Below, one piece after another: positions 42,702 through 52,148 of a stretch of 56,877 nt of DNA. The stretch lies in the NCBI GenBank assembly GCA_040235375.1, contig JBECKQ010000318.1, forward strand, positions 1 through 56,877, read 5' to 3'. The DNA comes from JBECKQ01 sp040235375. GTDB taxonomy: Bacteria > Planctomycetota > Phycisphaerae > UBA1845. Positions within the stretch are counted from its first letter, which is position 1. Each line of letters starts with the position of its first letter. The position numbers and the translations under genes are program-made. Under the pieces are notes generated by a model. It was not told the origin of the DNA. It searched no databases and saw only the letters and a list, made by a program, of their open reading frames with translations.

Positions 42702-44513
42702 ATGGACAACCTGCGGCATCTGGTGAGCACCCGGCTGCTTCCGTGCGTTCAGACCCCTGGTCAGTACGTGGGCGGCGAAACGAACCAGCTCCCGAAGGCG
42801 GGCGACTGGGAGGTGGCCGACGTGCGCGTGGTCGTCGCCTTTCCCGACACCTACCAGATCGGGATGAGCCATCTCGGCTGCCAGATCATCTACTGGCTCT
42901 GCAACCACACGCCCGGCGTTACCGCCGAACGGGTCTACTCGCCATGGGTGGACGCCGAGCAGGTCATGCGTCGCGCGAAAATCCCCATGTTCACATGGGA
43001 CACGCGCCGCAAGGTTGCCGAGGCGGACATCCTGGCGATCTCGCTCCAGTACGAAATGGCCTACACGAACATCCTGACGATTCTCGATCTGGCCGGCATC
43101 CCGTTTCGTTCCGCCGATCGAGACGACTCCCACCCCCTGGTCATTGCCGGCGGGCCCCAGGCGGACAGTCCGGAACCCATGGCGGAATTTCTCGACGTGA
43201 TCGTGCTCGGGGACGGCGAGGAATCGATGTCGGCGATTCTGGCCGCCTACCGGGAGCTGAAAGCGGGTGGAGCCGGCCGACGGGAGATGCTCCGCCACCT
43301 CGCGACGCACTTTCCCTGGGCGTATGTCCCGTCGCTCTATAACGTCTCCTACAACACCGATGGCACCGTGGCGGCGGTCACGCCGCGCCACGACGACGTA
43401 CCCTCGCGGATCGTGCGCTGCCGGACGCCTGATCTCGAAGCCGCGCCGTTTCCCGTTCGTCCACTCGTGCCCAACGTGAGGGTTGTGCATGATCGCATCT
43501 CGATCGAGATCATGCGCGGCTGCCCCCAGCGCTGCCGTTTCTGCCACGCCGGTTACACGAAACGGCCGATCAGCCGGCGGACCGTGAACAACATCATTGA
43601 CGTCGCCGAGCAGGCCTACCGCGCAACCGGCAACGAGGAGATCGGTTTGCTGTCGCTGTCGACGGCCGACTATCCATACCTGCCGGAGCTGTCGCGCCGA
43701 ATTCAGGAGCGCTTCGCCGGGCGCAACGTGAGCGTCTCCGTGCCATCGGTGCGCGTGGACAAAATGCTCGCGCACATTCCATGGATGGTGAACAGCGTGC
43801 GCAAGAGCGGCCTGACCCTCGCCGTCGAGGCGGCCCGCGACGACATGCGCGCCGCGATCCGGAAAGTCGTGACCGACGGCAACCTCCTTGACGGCGTTCA
43901 GCAGGTTTACGCCGCGGGCTGGAAGAGCCTGAAGCTGTACTTCCTCACCGGCTTTCCCGGCGAGCGCCCCGAAGATATCGACGGCATTTTCGAGATCAGC
44001 CGGAAGGTATCGGAGGCGCGCGTTCCGGTCGCCGGCCATCCGGCGGCGGTGAATTCGTCGGTTGGATGGCTGGTGCCCAAGGCTCACACGCCGATGCAGT
44101 GGGCGGCACAGCCCCGCGCGGCGTATTTCCGAGAAGTCAAGGATCGTTTGCTTACTCTCAAGCGATCGCAACGCTGCGCCGTGCGCATCAGCACGCACGA
44201 CGTGAATCGCTCCATCCTCGAGGCGGTCTTCGCACGGGGCGATCGCCGGCTGGCCCCTGTTATCGAGGCGGCCTGGCGGGCAGGTGCCCGTTTCGACGGC
44301 TGGGATGAGCAATTTGCCCCAGGCCTCTGGCAGAAGGCCTTCGAGCGCGCCGGCATCGACCCCGACTGGTATGCGCACCGCGAACGCGGCTACGACGAGG
44401 TGCTGCCGTGGGGCCACCTCGCCGGCGGCAACTCGGACGCCTATCTCCGGCGGCAGTACGACGACGTCTTCGTGCACATCAACGTGGACCGGCCCGAGAT
44501 CGCGTCCGCCTGA
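42702..44513 (+). CDS. B12-binding-domain radical SAM protein (TIGR03960-like)
   Basis: A 603-aa iron-sulfur enzyme. An N-terminal B12-binding-like Rossmann region contains VVVAFPDTYQIGMSHLGCQI and GGPQADSPEPMAEFLD. The radical SAM core has C-x3-C-x2-C at Cys274/278/281 (RGCPQRCRFCHAG), then SLSTADYPYL and YFLTGFPGE. This matches the TIGR03960 group of uncharacterised enzymes. The usual downstream DUF2344 partner is missing as a separate gene; the C-terminal 120 residues here show no similarity I recognise. Reaction unknown; tRNA or metabolite modification is speculation. Confidence 0.86.
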   Translation: MDNLRHLVSTRLLPCVQTPGQYVGGETNQLPKAGDWEVADVRVVVAFPDTYQIGMSHLGCQIIYWLCNHTPGVTAERVYSPWVDAEQVMRRAKIPMFTWDTRRKVAEADILAISLQYEMAYTNILTILDLAGIPFRSADRDDSHPLVIAGGPQADSPEPMAEFLDVIVLGDGEESMSAILAAYRELKAGGAGRREMLRHLATHFPWAYVPSLYNVSYNTDGTVAAVTPRHDDVPSRIVRCRTPDLEAAPFPVRPLVPNVRVVHDRISIEIMRGCPQRCRFCHAGYTKRPISRRTVNNIIDVAEQAYRATGNEEIGLLSLSTADYPYLPELSRRIQERFAGRNVSVSVPSVRVDKMLAHIPWMVNSVRKSGLTLAVEAARDDMRAAIRKVVTDGNLLDGVQQVYAAGWKSLKLYFLTGFPGERPEDIDGIFEISRKVSEARVPVAGHPAAVNSSVGWLVPKAHTPMQWAAQPRAAYFREVKDRLLTLKRSQRCAVRISTHDVNRSILEAVFARGDRRLAPVIEAAWRAGARFDGWDEQFAPGLWQKAFERAGIDPDWYAHRERGYDEVLPWGHLAGGNSDAYLRRQYDDVFVHINVDRPEIASA

Positions 44514-44624
44514 GCAACCGAGCGACGGTTGAGCAACGGCGGCCGGGAGGATACACTCACACCCGCCACGAGAGAACGGTCCCGAAAACGGCATGACCTC
44601 ACACCCTTTTGCGGGCTCTGGAAA

Positions 44625-45650
44625 ATGACAAAACGAATTGCCTTGTTGTCGTGCCTGCTGTTGACTGCTTGCGGATGTCATGACAAGCAGTTCACGGCGA
44701 CCATCGTCAACCCGCTCAATCTGGATCTGCCGTTCCTGCCGCACCGCGATCCGGTTCGAGTGGGGATTGTCGAATGGGGCTCGTACCATGCGGACATGGC
44801 GGCATGGCAGGCGAACTCGCCGTGGACGCCATTCCGCCAGCGATTGCAACTCGCACTGGGCGTACCGGTGCAGATCGTCGAGGTGACGCCGTTCCAGGCT
44901 GCCGCCCATCTTCGCACAGGGCAGATCGATCTGACGTACATTCCCGCCGGCGCATACGTCGAAATGTCCGAGGAGGATCGTGCTGCCGGCAAAGCGCTGG
45001 CAGTGACCCAGCCGTTGATTCGCCAGGGGTTGATTGTGGCCGACTCCCGCTCCGACATCGCGCGCCTGGAGGACATCAAGGGCAAGCGGTTCTCTTTCGG
45101 GCCGCAGGACGACCCGGTGCTGGATGTCGCCGCCAAGAAGGCGCTGCAGGATGCCGGCGTTTCGCTGGATGACGTCCAGCGGGAGCTGTTTCCGCTACCC
45201 GGCTCGTTCCAACATCACACAAGCTCGCGCGCGTCCGCTTACCAGATTGTCTACGCCCTCACGACGCAGGTCGGCGTGATCGACAAGTCGGACTACGACG
45301 AATGGCCGGACAAGGCCGGCAGCGCCCTGTTGCGGCGTTTCTCCAAGGAGGATGTCCGCGTGCTGGGCGAGACCGAACGAATCAACGTGGCCCGCATACC
45401 CCAGGGCGTCTTCGTGATCTCCGGCGCGGAGAAGCCGGCGATGGCCGCGCAGATATCTGATTTCCTTCTGTCCGCGGGGGGCAAAGAGGCGAACCTGCTT
45501 AGTGCCATAGGAGTGGCTCGCTTCGATCCGCCTCCTGAAGATCTGCCCGCTCAACTGCGGCAGATGGCGGCAACCGACAACGGTCTGTGGACGCGGGCCA
45601 CGGACCAGTCCGGCGGCGCGGGCGACGAAGCCTCGCCGCCGCCAGAGTGA
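44625..45650 (+). CDS. PhnD-like phosphate/phosphonate-type substrate-binding lipoprotein
   Basis: A 341-aa lipoprotein: a short basic start (MTKRIALL), then LLTAC as lipobox. The mature protein resembles PhnD-type periplasmic binding proteins: VRVGIVEWGSYHADM near the start, IDLTYIPAGAYVEM, LIVADSRSDIARLEDIKGKRFSFG, and a late AAYQIVYAL-like region. Such proteins bind phosphonates or related anions. No ABC permease or ATPase is adjacent, so it may work with a distant transporter or as a signalling sensor. ATG 44625 directly precedes the signal; ribosome binding site weak. Confidence 0.78.
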   Translation: MTKRIALLSCLLLTACGCHDKQFTATIVNPLNLDLPFLPHRDPVRVGIVEWGSYHADMAAWQANSPWTPFRQRLQLALGVPVQIVEVTPFQAAAHLRTGQIDLTYIPAGAYVEMSEEDRAAGKALAVTQPLIRQGLIVADSRSDIARLEDIKGKRFSFGPQDDPVLDVAAKKALQDAGVSLDDVQRELFPLPGSFQHHTSSRASAYQIVYALTTQVGVIDKSDYDEWPDKAGSALLRRFSKEDVRVLGETERINVARIPQGVFVISGAEKPAMAAQISDFLLSAGGKEANLLSAIGVARFDPPPEDLPAQLRQMAATDNGLWTRATDQSGGAGDEASPPPE

Positions 45651-45684
45651 TTTTCCAGTTCTTCTCGAGGGGTAAACGTCGCTC

Positions 45685-46851
45685 GTGACCAGTTTTCTTG
45701 TGCTCGGTGCAGGCCGGCAGGGAGCCGCTTGCGCGGCATTCCTGCTGGAGAACTTCACGGACACGCGTGTCGAGTTCGTTGATGCGGCGACAGACCGGCT
45801 CGACGCCGCGACCACGCTCCAGGCGGATTCGTCACGTGTCAGCACGCAGCTTCTGGGCGTGTCTCCCGTCACCGACGAGCTTCGCGCGATCATTGCCCGG
45901 GCGGACTGCGTGATCTCCAGCTTGCCGTTCTTTCTGAACGCGAGTTTGACGAAGGCGGCGATCGAGGCTCACCGGCCTTTCTGCGACCTCGGCGGCAACA
46001 TCGCCACCGCGCGCGCCCAACTCCACATGCACGCAGCCTGCCTCGAGGCGGGCGTGGCAATCATTCCGGACTGCGGTCTGGCGCCCGGTCTGATCAACGT
46101 TCTCGCCGAGTATTGGTCGAGCGAATGGGAGTACTCTGCCGTTCGCCTCTATTGCGGCGGCCTTCCTCAGAATCCGACGGGATCGCTGAAGTATCAATTG
46201 ACGTTCAGCGTTTACGGCCTGCTCAACGAATACCTCGAAGACTGCGAAGTCTCGCGCGGTGGAAAGCTGATGACCGTGCCCGGATTGAGTGGCCTCGAGC
46301 CGCTCGGCGATCTGGCCTTTCCCGGGGCGTTCGAGGCCTTCTCGACGAGCGGCGGGGCATCGCTCGGCCCGCAAGTCTACGCGCCGCGCGGCGTCGACTA
46401 CGAGTACAAGACCATTCGCTATCCCGGTCACTGCCGGATCATGCGGGCGATGCGGGAAATGGGTCTGTTCGATGAGACGCCGCGCCCCGTGTCGCTCGAC
46501 GGCCGGCGTGTCACACTCAGCCCGCGCGCCGTCGTCGGGCCGGTCATGGAAGCCTCGCTTCGCGCCGACGGCCGCGACCTCGTTGTGGCCCGCGTCAATG
46601 TCCGCGGCAGGATCGACGGCCAGCCCGCTGTCGGCCGGATCGACCTTCTCGATTACGCCGTCGATCGCTTCACGGCCATGGAGCGCACGACCGGCTTTGC
46701 CACCGGCGTCGTCGCCGCGGCGCTGGCCGGCCTCTACGACCGGAAGATCGAGCCCGGCGCCTATGTTCCCTTCCAGGTCATCGACCCCAAGCTCATGATC
46801 GCGGAGCTCGGCCGCGCCGGCATCTCGGGCATCTCCGTGCGGTTGGAGTAG
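45685..46851 (+). CDS. Saccharopine dehydrogenase-family protein
   Basis: A 388-aa protein. The N-terminal NAD(P)-binding Rossmann fold is evident (FLVLGAGRQGAACAAFL, then VISSLPFFLNASLTKAAIEA and FCDLGGN). The C-terminal catalytic-like domain has DCGLAPGLINVLAEY and GGLPQNPTGSLKYQLTFS, typical of saccharopine/lysine-ketoglutarate reductase relatives. The true substrate is unknown. Start is GTG 45685 with a GAGGGG about 12 nt before it. It lies 34 nt after the PhnD-like gene and may be cotranscribed with it. Confidence 0.86.
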   Translation: MTSFLVLGAGRQGAACAAFLLENFTDTRVEFVDAATDRLDAATTLQADSSRVSTQLLGVSPVTDELRAIIARADCVISSLPFFLNASLTKAAIEAHRPFCDLGGNIATARAQLHMHAACLEAGVAIIPDCGLAPGLINVLAEYWSSEWEYSAVRLYCGGLPQNPTGSLKYQLTFSVYGLLNEYLEDCEVSRGGKLMTVPGLSGLEPLGDLAFPGAFEAFSTSGGASLGPQVYAPRGVDYEYKTIRYPGHCRIMRAMREMGLFDETPRPVSLDGRRVTLSPRAVVGPVMEASLRADGRDLVVARVNVRGRIDGQPAVGRIDLLDYAVDRFTAMERTTGFATGVVAAALAGLYDRKIEPGAYVPFQVIDPKLMIAELGRAGISGISVRLE

Positions 46852-46852
46852 T

Positions 46853-47521
46853 TCAGAGGCCGCCGTCGTGGCGGAAGCGTTCGAGCGGGCAGCCTTCGCA
46901 GACGGCCTGCCCGCGGCAATGCCGCTTCGCCAGCTCGACGAGAAGGGCGTGGCACTCGTTGTAGGTCTGCACGTCGGCCGGCAACGCCGCTTCGAAGAGC
47001 GCCTTCACATCGGCATAGAAGGCGACACCGTCGATGATGTAGTGCCGGCGCAGGACGCGCCGCGTGTACGCATCCACAACAAAGCTACGCCGCCCCCCGG
47101 CGTAGAGGAGTATCGCGTCCGCCGTCTCGGGGCCGATTCCCGGCAGGGCGAGCAGCTCGCGCCGGACTGCCGACAGATCGCCGGACAACGCGCGCGCCAG
47201 ATCGCCGTCGTGTCGATCCACGAGCCACTGCGCGAACGCCTGGAGACGTCGCGCCTTCACTCGGTATGTGCCCGCCGAGCGGATCATCTCGGCCAGCTTG
47301 TGCGTGTTCATGGCGGCGATGCGCCGCAAGTCGAGGCACCGCGAATTCTTCAGTGATGCAATCGCCTTTTCAACGTTGGTCCACGCGGTGTTCTGCGTCA
47401 GGATCGCGCCGACGACGACTTCCTGGGGCGAGTCCGCCGGCCACCAGTTCTGCGGACCGTACGCCGCGTGAAGCTCGTCGTAGAACGTGCGCAACAGATT
47501 CGTGACGTCTGTTTCGCTCAT
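46853..47521 (-). CDS. HhH-GPD DNA glycosylase (endonuclease III-like)
   Basis: A 222-aa base-excision repair protein. VVGAILTQNTAWTNVEKAI is the family's N-terminal helix; the helix-hairpin-helix LPGIGPETADAILLYAG spans 127-142, and VVDAYTRRV holds the catalytic Asp150. Glu132 stands where endonuclease III has its lyase Lys, so this is probably a monofunctional glycosylase (MagIII-like). Cysteines at 190, 202, 208 and 211 (CHALL, CRGQAVCEGC) could bind a 4Fe-4S cluster with altered spacing. ATG 47521 is chosen; a frame continues upstream to 47683. It is 1 bp from the convergent saccharopine-dehydrogenase-like gene end. Confidence 0.87.
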   Translation of the reverse strand: MSETDVTNLLRTFYDELHAAYGPQNWWPADSPQEVVVGAILTQNTAWTNVEKAIASLKNSRCLDLRRIAAMNTHKLAEMIRSAGTYRVKARRLQAFAQWLVDRHDGDLARALSGDLSAVRRELLALPGIGPETADAILLYAGGRRSFVVDAYTRRVLRRHYIIDGVAFYADVKALFEAALPADVQTYNECHALLVELAKRHCRGQAVCEGCPLERFRHDGGL

Positions 47522-47582
47522 GAAGAATCGTCTCGACGAATCGCTTGCATGCCGGCTCGATCGTCGCCACCATATAACGGCG

Positions 47583-48356
47583 ATGGCGAACTCACGGAAG
47601 AGCAAGCCCAAGCCCGCGCGGAGCGCGGCGCCGTCGACCGCTCGTTCCCTGCTCGAGCTGCAGCCGGAGCGTCTCTTGAGCAAGCCGCTCGAGGCGCTCG
47701 TTTTCCTGCTGCCGCTGATTCTATTCTACGAGATCGGCTGCCTTTTCCTTCAACCTGCGGACGTGGGCGGGGCGTCACAGGACCGCGTGGTCGCGTTCCA
47801 CCTTCTTCAGCTGTTTTTCCGGTTGTTCGGCTCCACCGGCGTGTGGATGCCCGGGCTGGCCGTCATCGTGATACTCTTGTGCACGCACGTGGCGAGCCGG
47901 CAACCCTGGCGCATCCGGCAGCGGACCGTGGCCATCATGTATCTCGAGTCGGTGCTGCTGGCCGTCCCGCTGTTGATGTTCAACCAACTGTTGCGCTCGA
48001 CGACGGCGTGCGGGCCGGCGGAAGGCTCGGTTTGGGTCGATGTCGTGCTCGGCGTGGGGGCAGGCGTCTACGAGGAACTCGTCTTCCGCTTGATCTTCAT
48101 CTCCCTGATCGTGATCGTGGGGACCGATCTCCTGCGGTTGCCGAACTCCGTGACCCTCGGGTCGGCGGTGGTGCTGTCCTCTTTGGCGTTCGCCGCGCAC
48201 CATCATCCGCCGTTGGGCAGTGAACCGTTTTCGTTCGACATCTTTGCGTTCCGCGCGCTGGCCGGCGGCTACCTGGCGATTCTTTTTGTCTGCCGCGGCT
48301 ACGGCCCCGCGGCCGGCACGCACGCTGCTTACAACATCCTCGTCGCGCTGGCATAA
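47583..48356 (+). CDS. CPBP (Abi) family intramembrane metalloprotease
   Basis: A 257-aa polytopic protein with a Lys/Pro/Ser-rich start. Motif 1 VYEELVFR (Glu164, Glu165, Arg169) and motif 2 AFAAHHHPP (His206-208), then AGTHAAYNIL (His247, Asn251), are the conserved catalytic positions of the CPBP/CAAX-protease family. Members degrade or process membrane proteins or protect against bacteriocins. ATG 47583 is used; an in-frame ATG at 47520 overlaps the divergent glycosylase gene and is less likely. Confidence 0.87.
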   Translation: MANSRKSKPKPARSAAPSTARSLLELQPERLLSKPLEALVFLLPLILFYEIGCLFLQPADVGGASQDRVVAFHLLQLFFRLFGSTGVWMPGLAVIVILLCTHVASRQPWRIRQRTVAIMYLESVLLAVPLLMFNQLLRSTTACGPAEGSVWVDVVLGVGAGVYEELVFRLIFISLIVIVGTDLLRLPNSVTLGSAVVLSSLAFAAHHHPPLGSEPFSFDIFAFRALAGGYLAILFVCRGYGPAAGTHAAYNILVALA

Positions 48357-48449
48357 CAGAGGTCTGACCTGTTTGACAGTGTCTCACGGCGTCGCTAGAA
48401 CCCGCGGCGGCGCTAGTCGAGTGGAAGGAAGGAGTGGTGGGCGGCGCGG

Positions 48450-50705
48450 ATGTTTGAACGACTGGGACGAGCGGTGGGCGCGGCCCCTGTTCGGTGGGTG
48501 GCCGGATGGGTCGCGGCCAGCGCCCTGCTGATCATCCTTTCGCCATCCGCCAGGAACCTGACCGAGGCCGAGCCTCGCTCTCTCCTTCCCGCCGACCAGC
48601 CCTACAACCGGGCGATCGAATTCGAACGTCGGGCATTCCCCGATCTCGCGTACCGCACGCGGACCGTCCTCGTCTTCGAGCGCACGCCGAAGCTCACGTC
48701 CGACGACGATCGGTATCTCGCCGACCTGTCGCAGCAGCTCACCACGGAATGCGGTCAGCGAGAAGGCTGGTCGGTTCGGTCACCGTACCTTCAGCCGTAC
48801 CTCGCCAGCCGACTTGAATCGGCCGACGGCGCCGCGGCGATGATCATCGTCAATTCAAACAGCAACTACCTCACGAATCGGTCCGTGGTGGCGGTCGGAG
48901 CCATCGAGAAGCTCGTAAAAAAAGACCTGCCCGCCGGGCTGACGTTCGAAGTCACCGGCGAGGGCGGACTGGGGCGCGATCTCGCGGAGGCGACGGAGCA
49001 AGCGTTCGATCGAACGACGCTGGTGACGCTGGCCGTGCTGATTGTCATTCTCGCCTTGGTCTACCGGGCTCCGCTCGCAGCGCTCGTTCCGCTCGTATCG
49101 ATCGGCACGAGCGTTCTCGTCGCGGTCATGCTGCTCAACCAGGCGACCCGCCTCGGCTGGGGCATCAGCACGATAGAGAAGACGATCACCGTCGTGCTCG
49201 TCTTCGGCTCGGGCACGGACTACGCACTGTTCTGGCTCTCCGCGTTTCGAGAGCGCCTGGGTGCCGGCGGCGAGCGTGAGGACCGGCGGCAGAGGCGCCG
49301 AGTGGCGGCAGCCCGGGCGACGGTGCAGGCCGGCCCCGGCATCCTGACCAGTGCCGCCACCACCATCGGCGGGCTGATGATGCTGATGGCCGCCAATCTG
49401 CTGCCGTCCTTCAACGCCGGCCGCGCTCTGGGCATCGCACTCACCGTTTCGTTGATCGCGGCGTTGACGCTCGTGCCCGCAGTGGCCCTCCTGATGGGCA
49501 GCGTGCTGTACTGGCCGCGCCGCGAGAGCGAGCCGGACCCGAGCCACCGTTCCGGCGTTTGGGCTCGGCTGGCCGGGGTGATCGTCCGGCGGCCGGCCGC
49601 GGTGACCGCCGGCGTCCTCATCGTGCTGGCCTGGCCGATGTACGACGGATGGAACGCACACTACACGTACGATGCCCTCGGTGTCGTGCCGGCCAACAGC
49701 GGCTCCGAACGCGGACAGCAGATCGTTCGCGAGCACTTCTCCGCCGATCAGATCTTCTCCTGGACGGCACTCGTGCAGACCAGCAGGATCAGGACCGACG
49801 CCGAGACGGCGAAAGAGTTCTCCCAACGCGTGACGGCGAAGTGCCTTTCCGTTCCCGGCGTGGCGGACATCTGGAGCGTCAGCGATCCGCTGGGCACGAA
49901 GGTGTCTGCGGCCATGCAGGCGCTGCTGGCCACTTCCGCTGGGCAAGCCCGCGCCGAACAGGCGTACGTCTCATCGAAGCCCCCCGCGCTTCGCTTCGAG
50001 ATCATGCTCGAGTATCCGCCGCTCTCCGGCGATGCGATGGAATCGTGCCTTACGGTGCGCCAGCGCATCGAGTCGCTGGCGAAGGAGTGGTTCGGCAAGG
50101 CGTCGCAGGTTCACGCCACCGGCCTGACTCCGTACATCCTCAACATCAAACGTGTCGCGGACCGGGACCATCGGCGTGTGGTCGTGCTCGTCGTGGTGGT
50201 GATTTTCCTTATCGTCCTGGCGCTCGTGCGCCGGATCGTTTTGGCGGCAATCATGCTGGCCGCGACCATCATGATCTATCTGGTGACACTGGGCGTCACC
50301 GAGGCGTACTTCGTGTACGTCGTCGGCGAGCCCGGCATTGACTGGAAGGTCCGGCTGTTCTCATTCGTGGTCCTCGTGGCCGTCGGGCAGGATTACAACG
50401 TATTCCTTATCACCCGGCTGCTTCAGGAGCGTGCCCGGCACAGGGAGAAGGAGGCGACGCGGCGGGCGATCGCCGCCACCGGGTCCGTCATCAGCAGTTG
50501 CGGGCTGATCATGGCGGCCACGCTGGGGTCGCTGGCCGTCACCGGTCTGACGTTCTTCCAGGAGCTGGGCATGGCCTTCGCCTTCGGCGTGCTCCTGGAT
50601 ACGTTCCTGGTTCGGCCGGCGTTCGTGCCGGCCACCTATCTCCTCATTCACGGACGTGAAAGGAGCGGCGAGCCACCCGGCGCCCGTGGCGATCGATCGC
50701 CGTAA
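48450..50705 (+). CDS. MMPL/RND-family membrane transporter
   Basis: A 751-aa protein with the duplicated RND layout: one helix, a large periplasmic domain, then five or six helices, twice. Family motifs are FGSGTDYALFWLSAFRERL in the first half and VGQDYNVFLITRLLQERAR in the second, the MMPL G-x-x-x-D-Y elements holding proton-relay Asp-Tyr. GLTFFQELGMAFAFGVLLDTFLVRPAFVP ends the second half. Such proteins move lipids, hopanoids or antibiotics outward. No periplasmic adaptor or outer-membrane partner is adjacent. Starts at ATG 48450. Confidence 0.9.
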   Translation: MFERLGRAVGAAPVRWVAGWVAASALLIILSPSARNLTEAEPRSLLPADQPYNRAIEFERRAFPDLAYRTRTVLVFERTPKLTSDDDRYLADLSQQLTTECGQREGWSVRSPYLQPYLASRLESADGAAAMIIVNSNSNYLTNRSVVAVGAIEKLVKKDLPAGLTFEVTGEGGLGRDLAEATEQAFDRTTLVTLAVLIVILALVYRAPLAALVPLVSIGTSVLVAVMLLNQATRLGWGISTIEKTITVVLVFGSGTDYALFWLSAFRERLGAGGEREDRRQRRRVAAARATVQAGPGILTSAATTIGGLMMLMAANLLPSFNAGRALGIALTVSLIAALTLVPAVALLMGSVLYWPRRESEPDPSHRSGVWARLAGVIVRRPAAVTAGVLIVLAWPMYDGWNAHYTYDALGVVPANSGSERGQQIVREHFSADQIFSWTALVQTSRIRTDAETAKEFSQRVTAKCLSVPGVADIWSVSDPLGTKVSAAMQALLATSAGQARAEQAYVSSKPPALRFEIMLEYPPLSGDAMESCLTVRQRIESLAKEWFGKASQVHATGLTPYILNIKRVADRDHRRVVVLVVVVIFLIVLALVRRIVLAAIMLAATIMIYLVTLGVTEAYFVYVVGEPGIDWKVRLFSFVVLVAVGQDYNVFLITRLLQERARHREKEATRRAIAATGSVISSCGLIMAATLGSLAVTGLTFFQELGMAFAFGVLLDTFLVRPAFVPATYLLIHGRERSGEPPGARGDRSP

Positions 50706-50816
50706 AAGTGGTTCGCCCTTGTGCAGAGCGCCGCCAGCGCAGATGATGGGAGAGCAGTTTCCTCCACGGCCGTCCAGCTGGCGGCCGGAGGCGATCTTGT
50801 CAGCGAGGGAAGAGCA

Positions 50817-51953
50817 ATGACGACTGACGATTTCGTGCCACGACGTGTCACCTGGTTTGTCGCCGCGCTCGCGGTATCGTCGCTCGCGCCGCCGGCCTTG
50901 GCCAAAGTGCATCGGATCACCGCGACCGTGGAAGCGACGGTGCGCGAGCTCATCGGGGGTCAGCCGGCGTCGCTCGACACGTCGTTCGACTCGTACCCCG
51001 AAACCGCGCCTGTTCTTCCGATGGAGGCCTTCGCCGGTCTCGGCGATTTCACCGGCGACCAGGACCTGCTCCAGGGCGCACGCAGCATCGCGGCGTTCGC
51101 CGATCCGACCCTTTCAACGGATCCGAATCCTGCCGAGTTCGGCCTCGAGCTGGCCAACTACTCGCGGGACGCGTCCACCAGTCACGAGTCGTTTGCCGAG
51201 ACGATCGAACGGCGAAGGATCTCTCTGGACGTGTCGGAGCTCGGCGCGTCCGCGTTCGCCGGCACCGTTGATGTTACGAGCTACGTATTCCTCTCCGGCG
51301 CCATTGTCATCTGGAGCGACGCGAGCCAGACCGATCTGACCGGCCTCGAGGCGACGTTCGCATTCACTGTGAGCAAAAACGACGCCGCCACGAACATCGA
51401 CACGAACGGCCCCGAAGTGCTGTTCGACACCGGGCTGACACTAACCGGTGGGCCGCAGGGCAGCGTTGGTACGGCTCCAACAGGGCCGATTGTTGCGCTC
51501 CTCGGCGGCCCCGAACTGCTGGACCTCGCCGGCGGCAGCGCCGACGCCGTCGCGGCGCTGAACAGTCTGGGCGAGGCCCACGTCGTCATCATTCCCGAGC
51601 AGACCCTGCCGTACACGTATCCAGGAACGGCCGGGGAGTCGTTCGAGTTGGTGGCCGATGTTCGTTGCACGGCGGTGAATCTTCCGGGCGGAACGGGCAT
51701 CGCCGTCGGGTTCGGACGTGAGCTGACTCTGCTCGCCCCCGCGCTTGCTGAGCCCCTGGGGCCGAAGATGGCTGGCCAAGTCCAGGAGGCGACCAACCGG
51801 GCCATCCAGCAGGCCGACCCACGGACGATCGCGGACGATTCGACGGCAGGGGGGCCGCTCTGTGGCTTGTTCGGCGCGGAGACGGCGTTCCTGGGCCTGA
51901 TGACGTTCGCGGGCGGTTTGTGGCGATGCCGGCGTCGCCGGTTGGGGCGCTGA
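50817..51953 (+). CDS. Exported protein with Cys-hydrophobic-Arg C-terminal sorting-like tail
   Basis: A 378-aa protein with a signal peptide (VTWFVAALAVSSLAPPALA). The central part is beta-rich with no recognised domain. It ends with GGPLCGLFGAE, a hydrophobic stretch, and CRRRRLGR, which resembles the CTERM sorting signals (a motif, membrane span, basic end) processed by exosortase-like or rhomboid-type systems; here a Cys precedes the span as in MYXO-CTERM. ATG 50817 has GAGGGAAG about 7 nt upstream. The function is unknown. It follows the transporter by 111 bp. Confidence 0.73.
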   Translation: MTTDDFVPRRVTWFVAALAVSSLAPPALAKVHRITATVEATVRELIGGQPASLDTSFDSYPETAPVLPMEAFAGLGDFTGDQDLLQGARSIAAFADPTLSTDPNPAEFGLELANYSRDASTSHESFAETIERRRISLDVSELGASAFAGTVDVTSYVFLSGAIVIWSDASQTDLTGLEATFAFTVSKNDAATNIDTNGPEVLFDTGLTLTGGPQGSVGTAPTGPIVALLGGPELLDLAGGSADAVAALNSLGEAHVVIIPEQTLPYTYPGTAGESFELVADVRCTAVNLPGGTGIAVGFGRELTLLAPALAEPLGPKMAGQVQEATNRAIQQADPRTIADDSTAGGPLCGLFGAETAFLGLMTFAGGLWRCRRRRLGR

Positions 51954-52148
51954 TCCCCCGACGCGACCGCAACGGCGTGCGGAGTCTCCCCGGTACGCCT
52001 ATAGGGACGCCGGCCGATTGACATGAAACGCTAAGCATCTATCCTGCAAGCCGATAGCTGCTGCCTGCCATCCTCCGCGGGGCGGCGGCACCACCGCTGG
52101 TACCGGGTGAGAAGTGCGGGCTCACCCAGGCTGGTTGGACGCAAAACG

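Noticed and set aside
42513..44909. 798-codon minus-strand frame opposite the radical SAM gene
   Set aside because: Antisense shadow; the plus strand has the C-x3-C-x2-C motif and B12-domain motifs.
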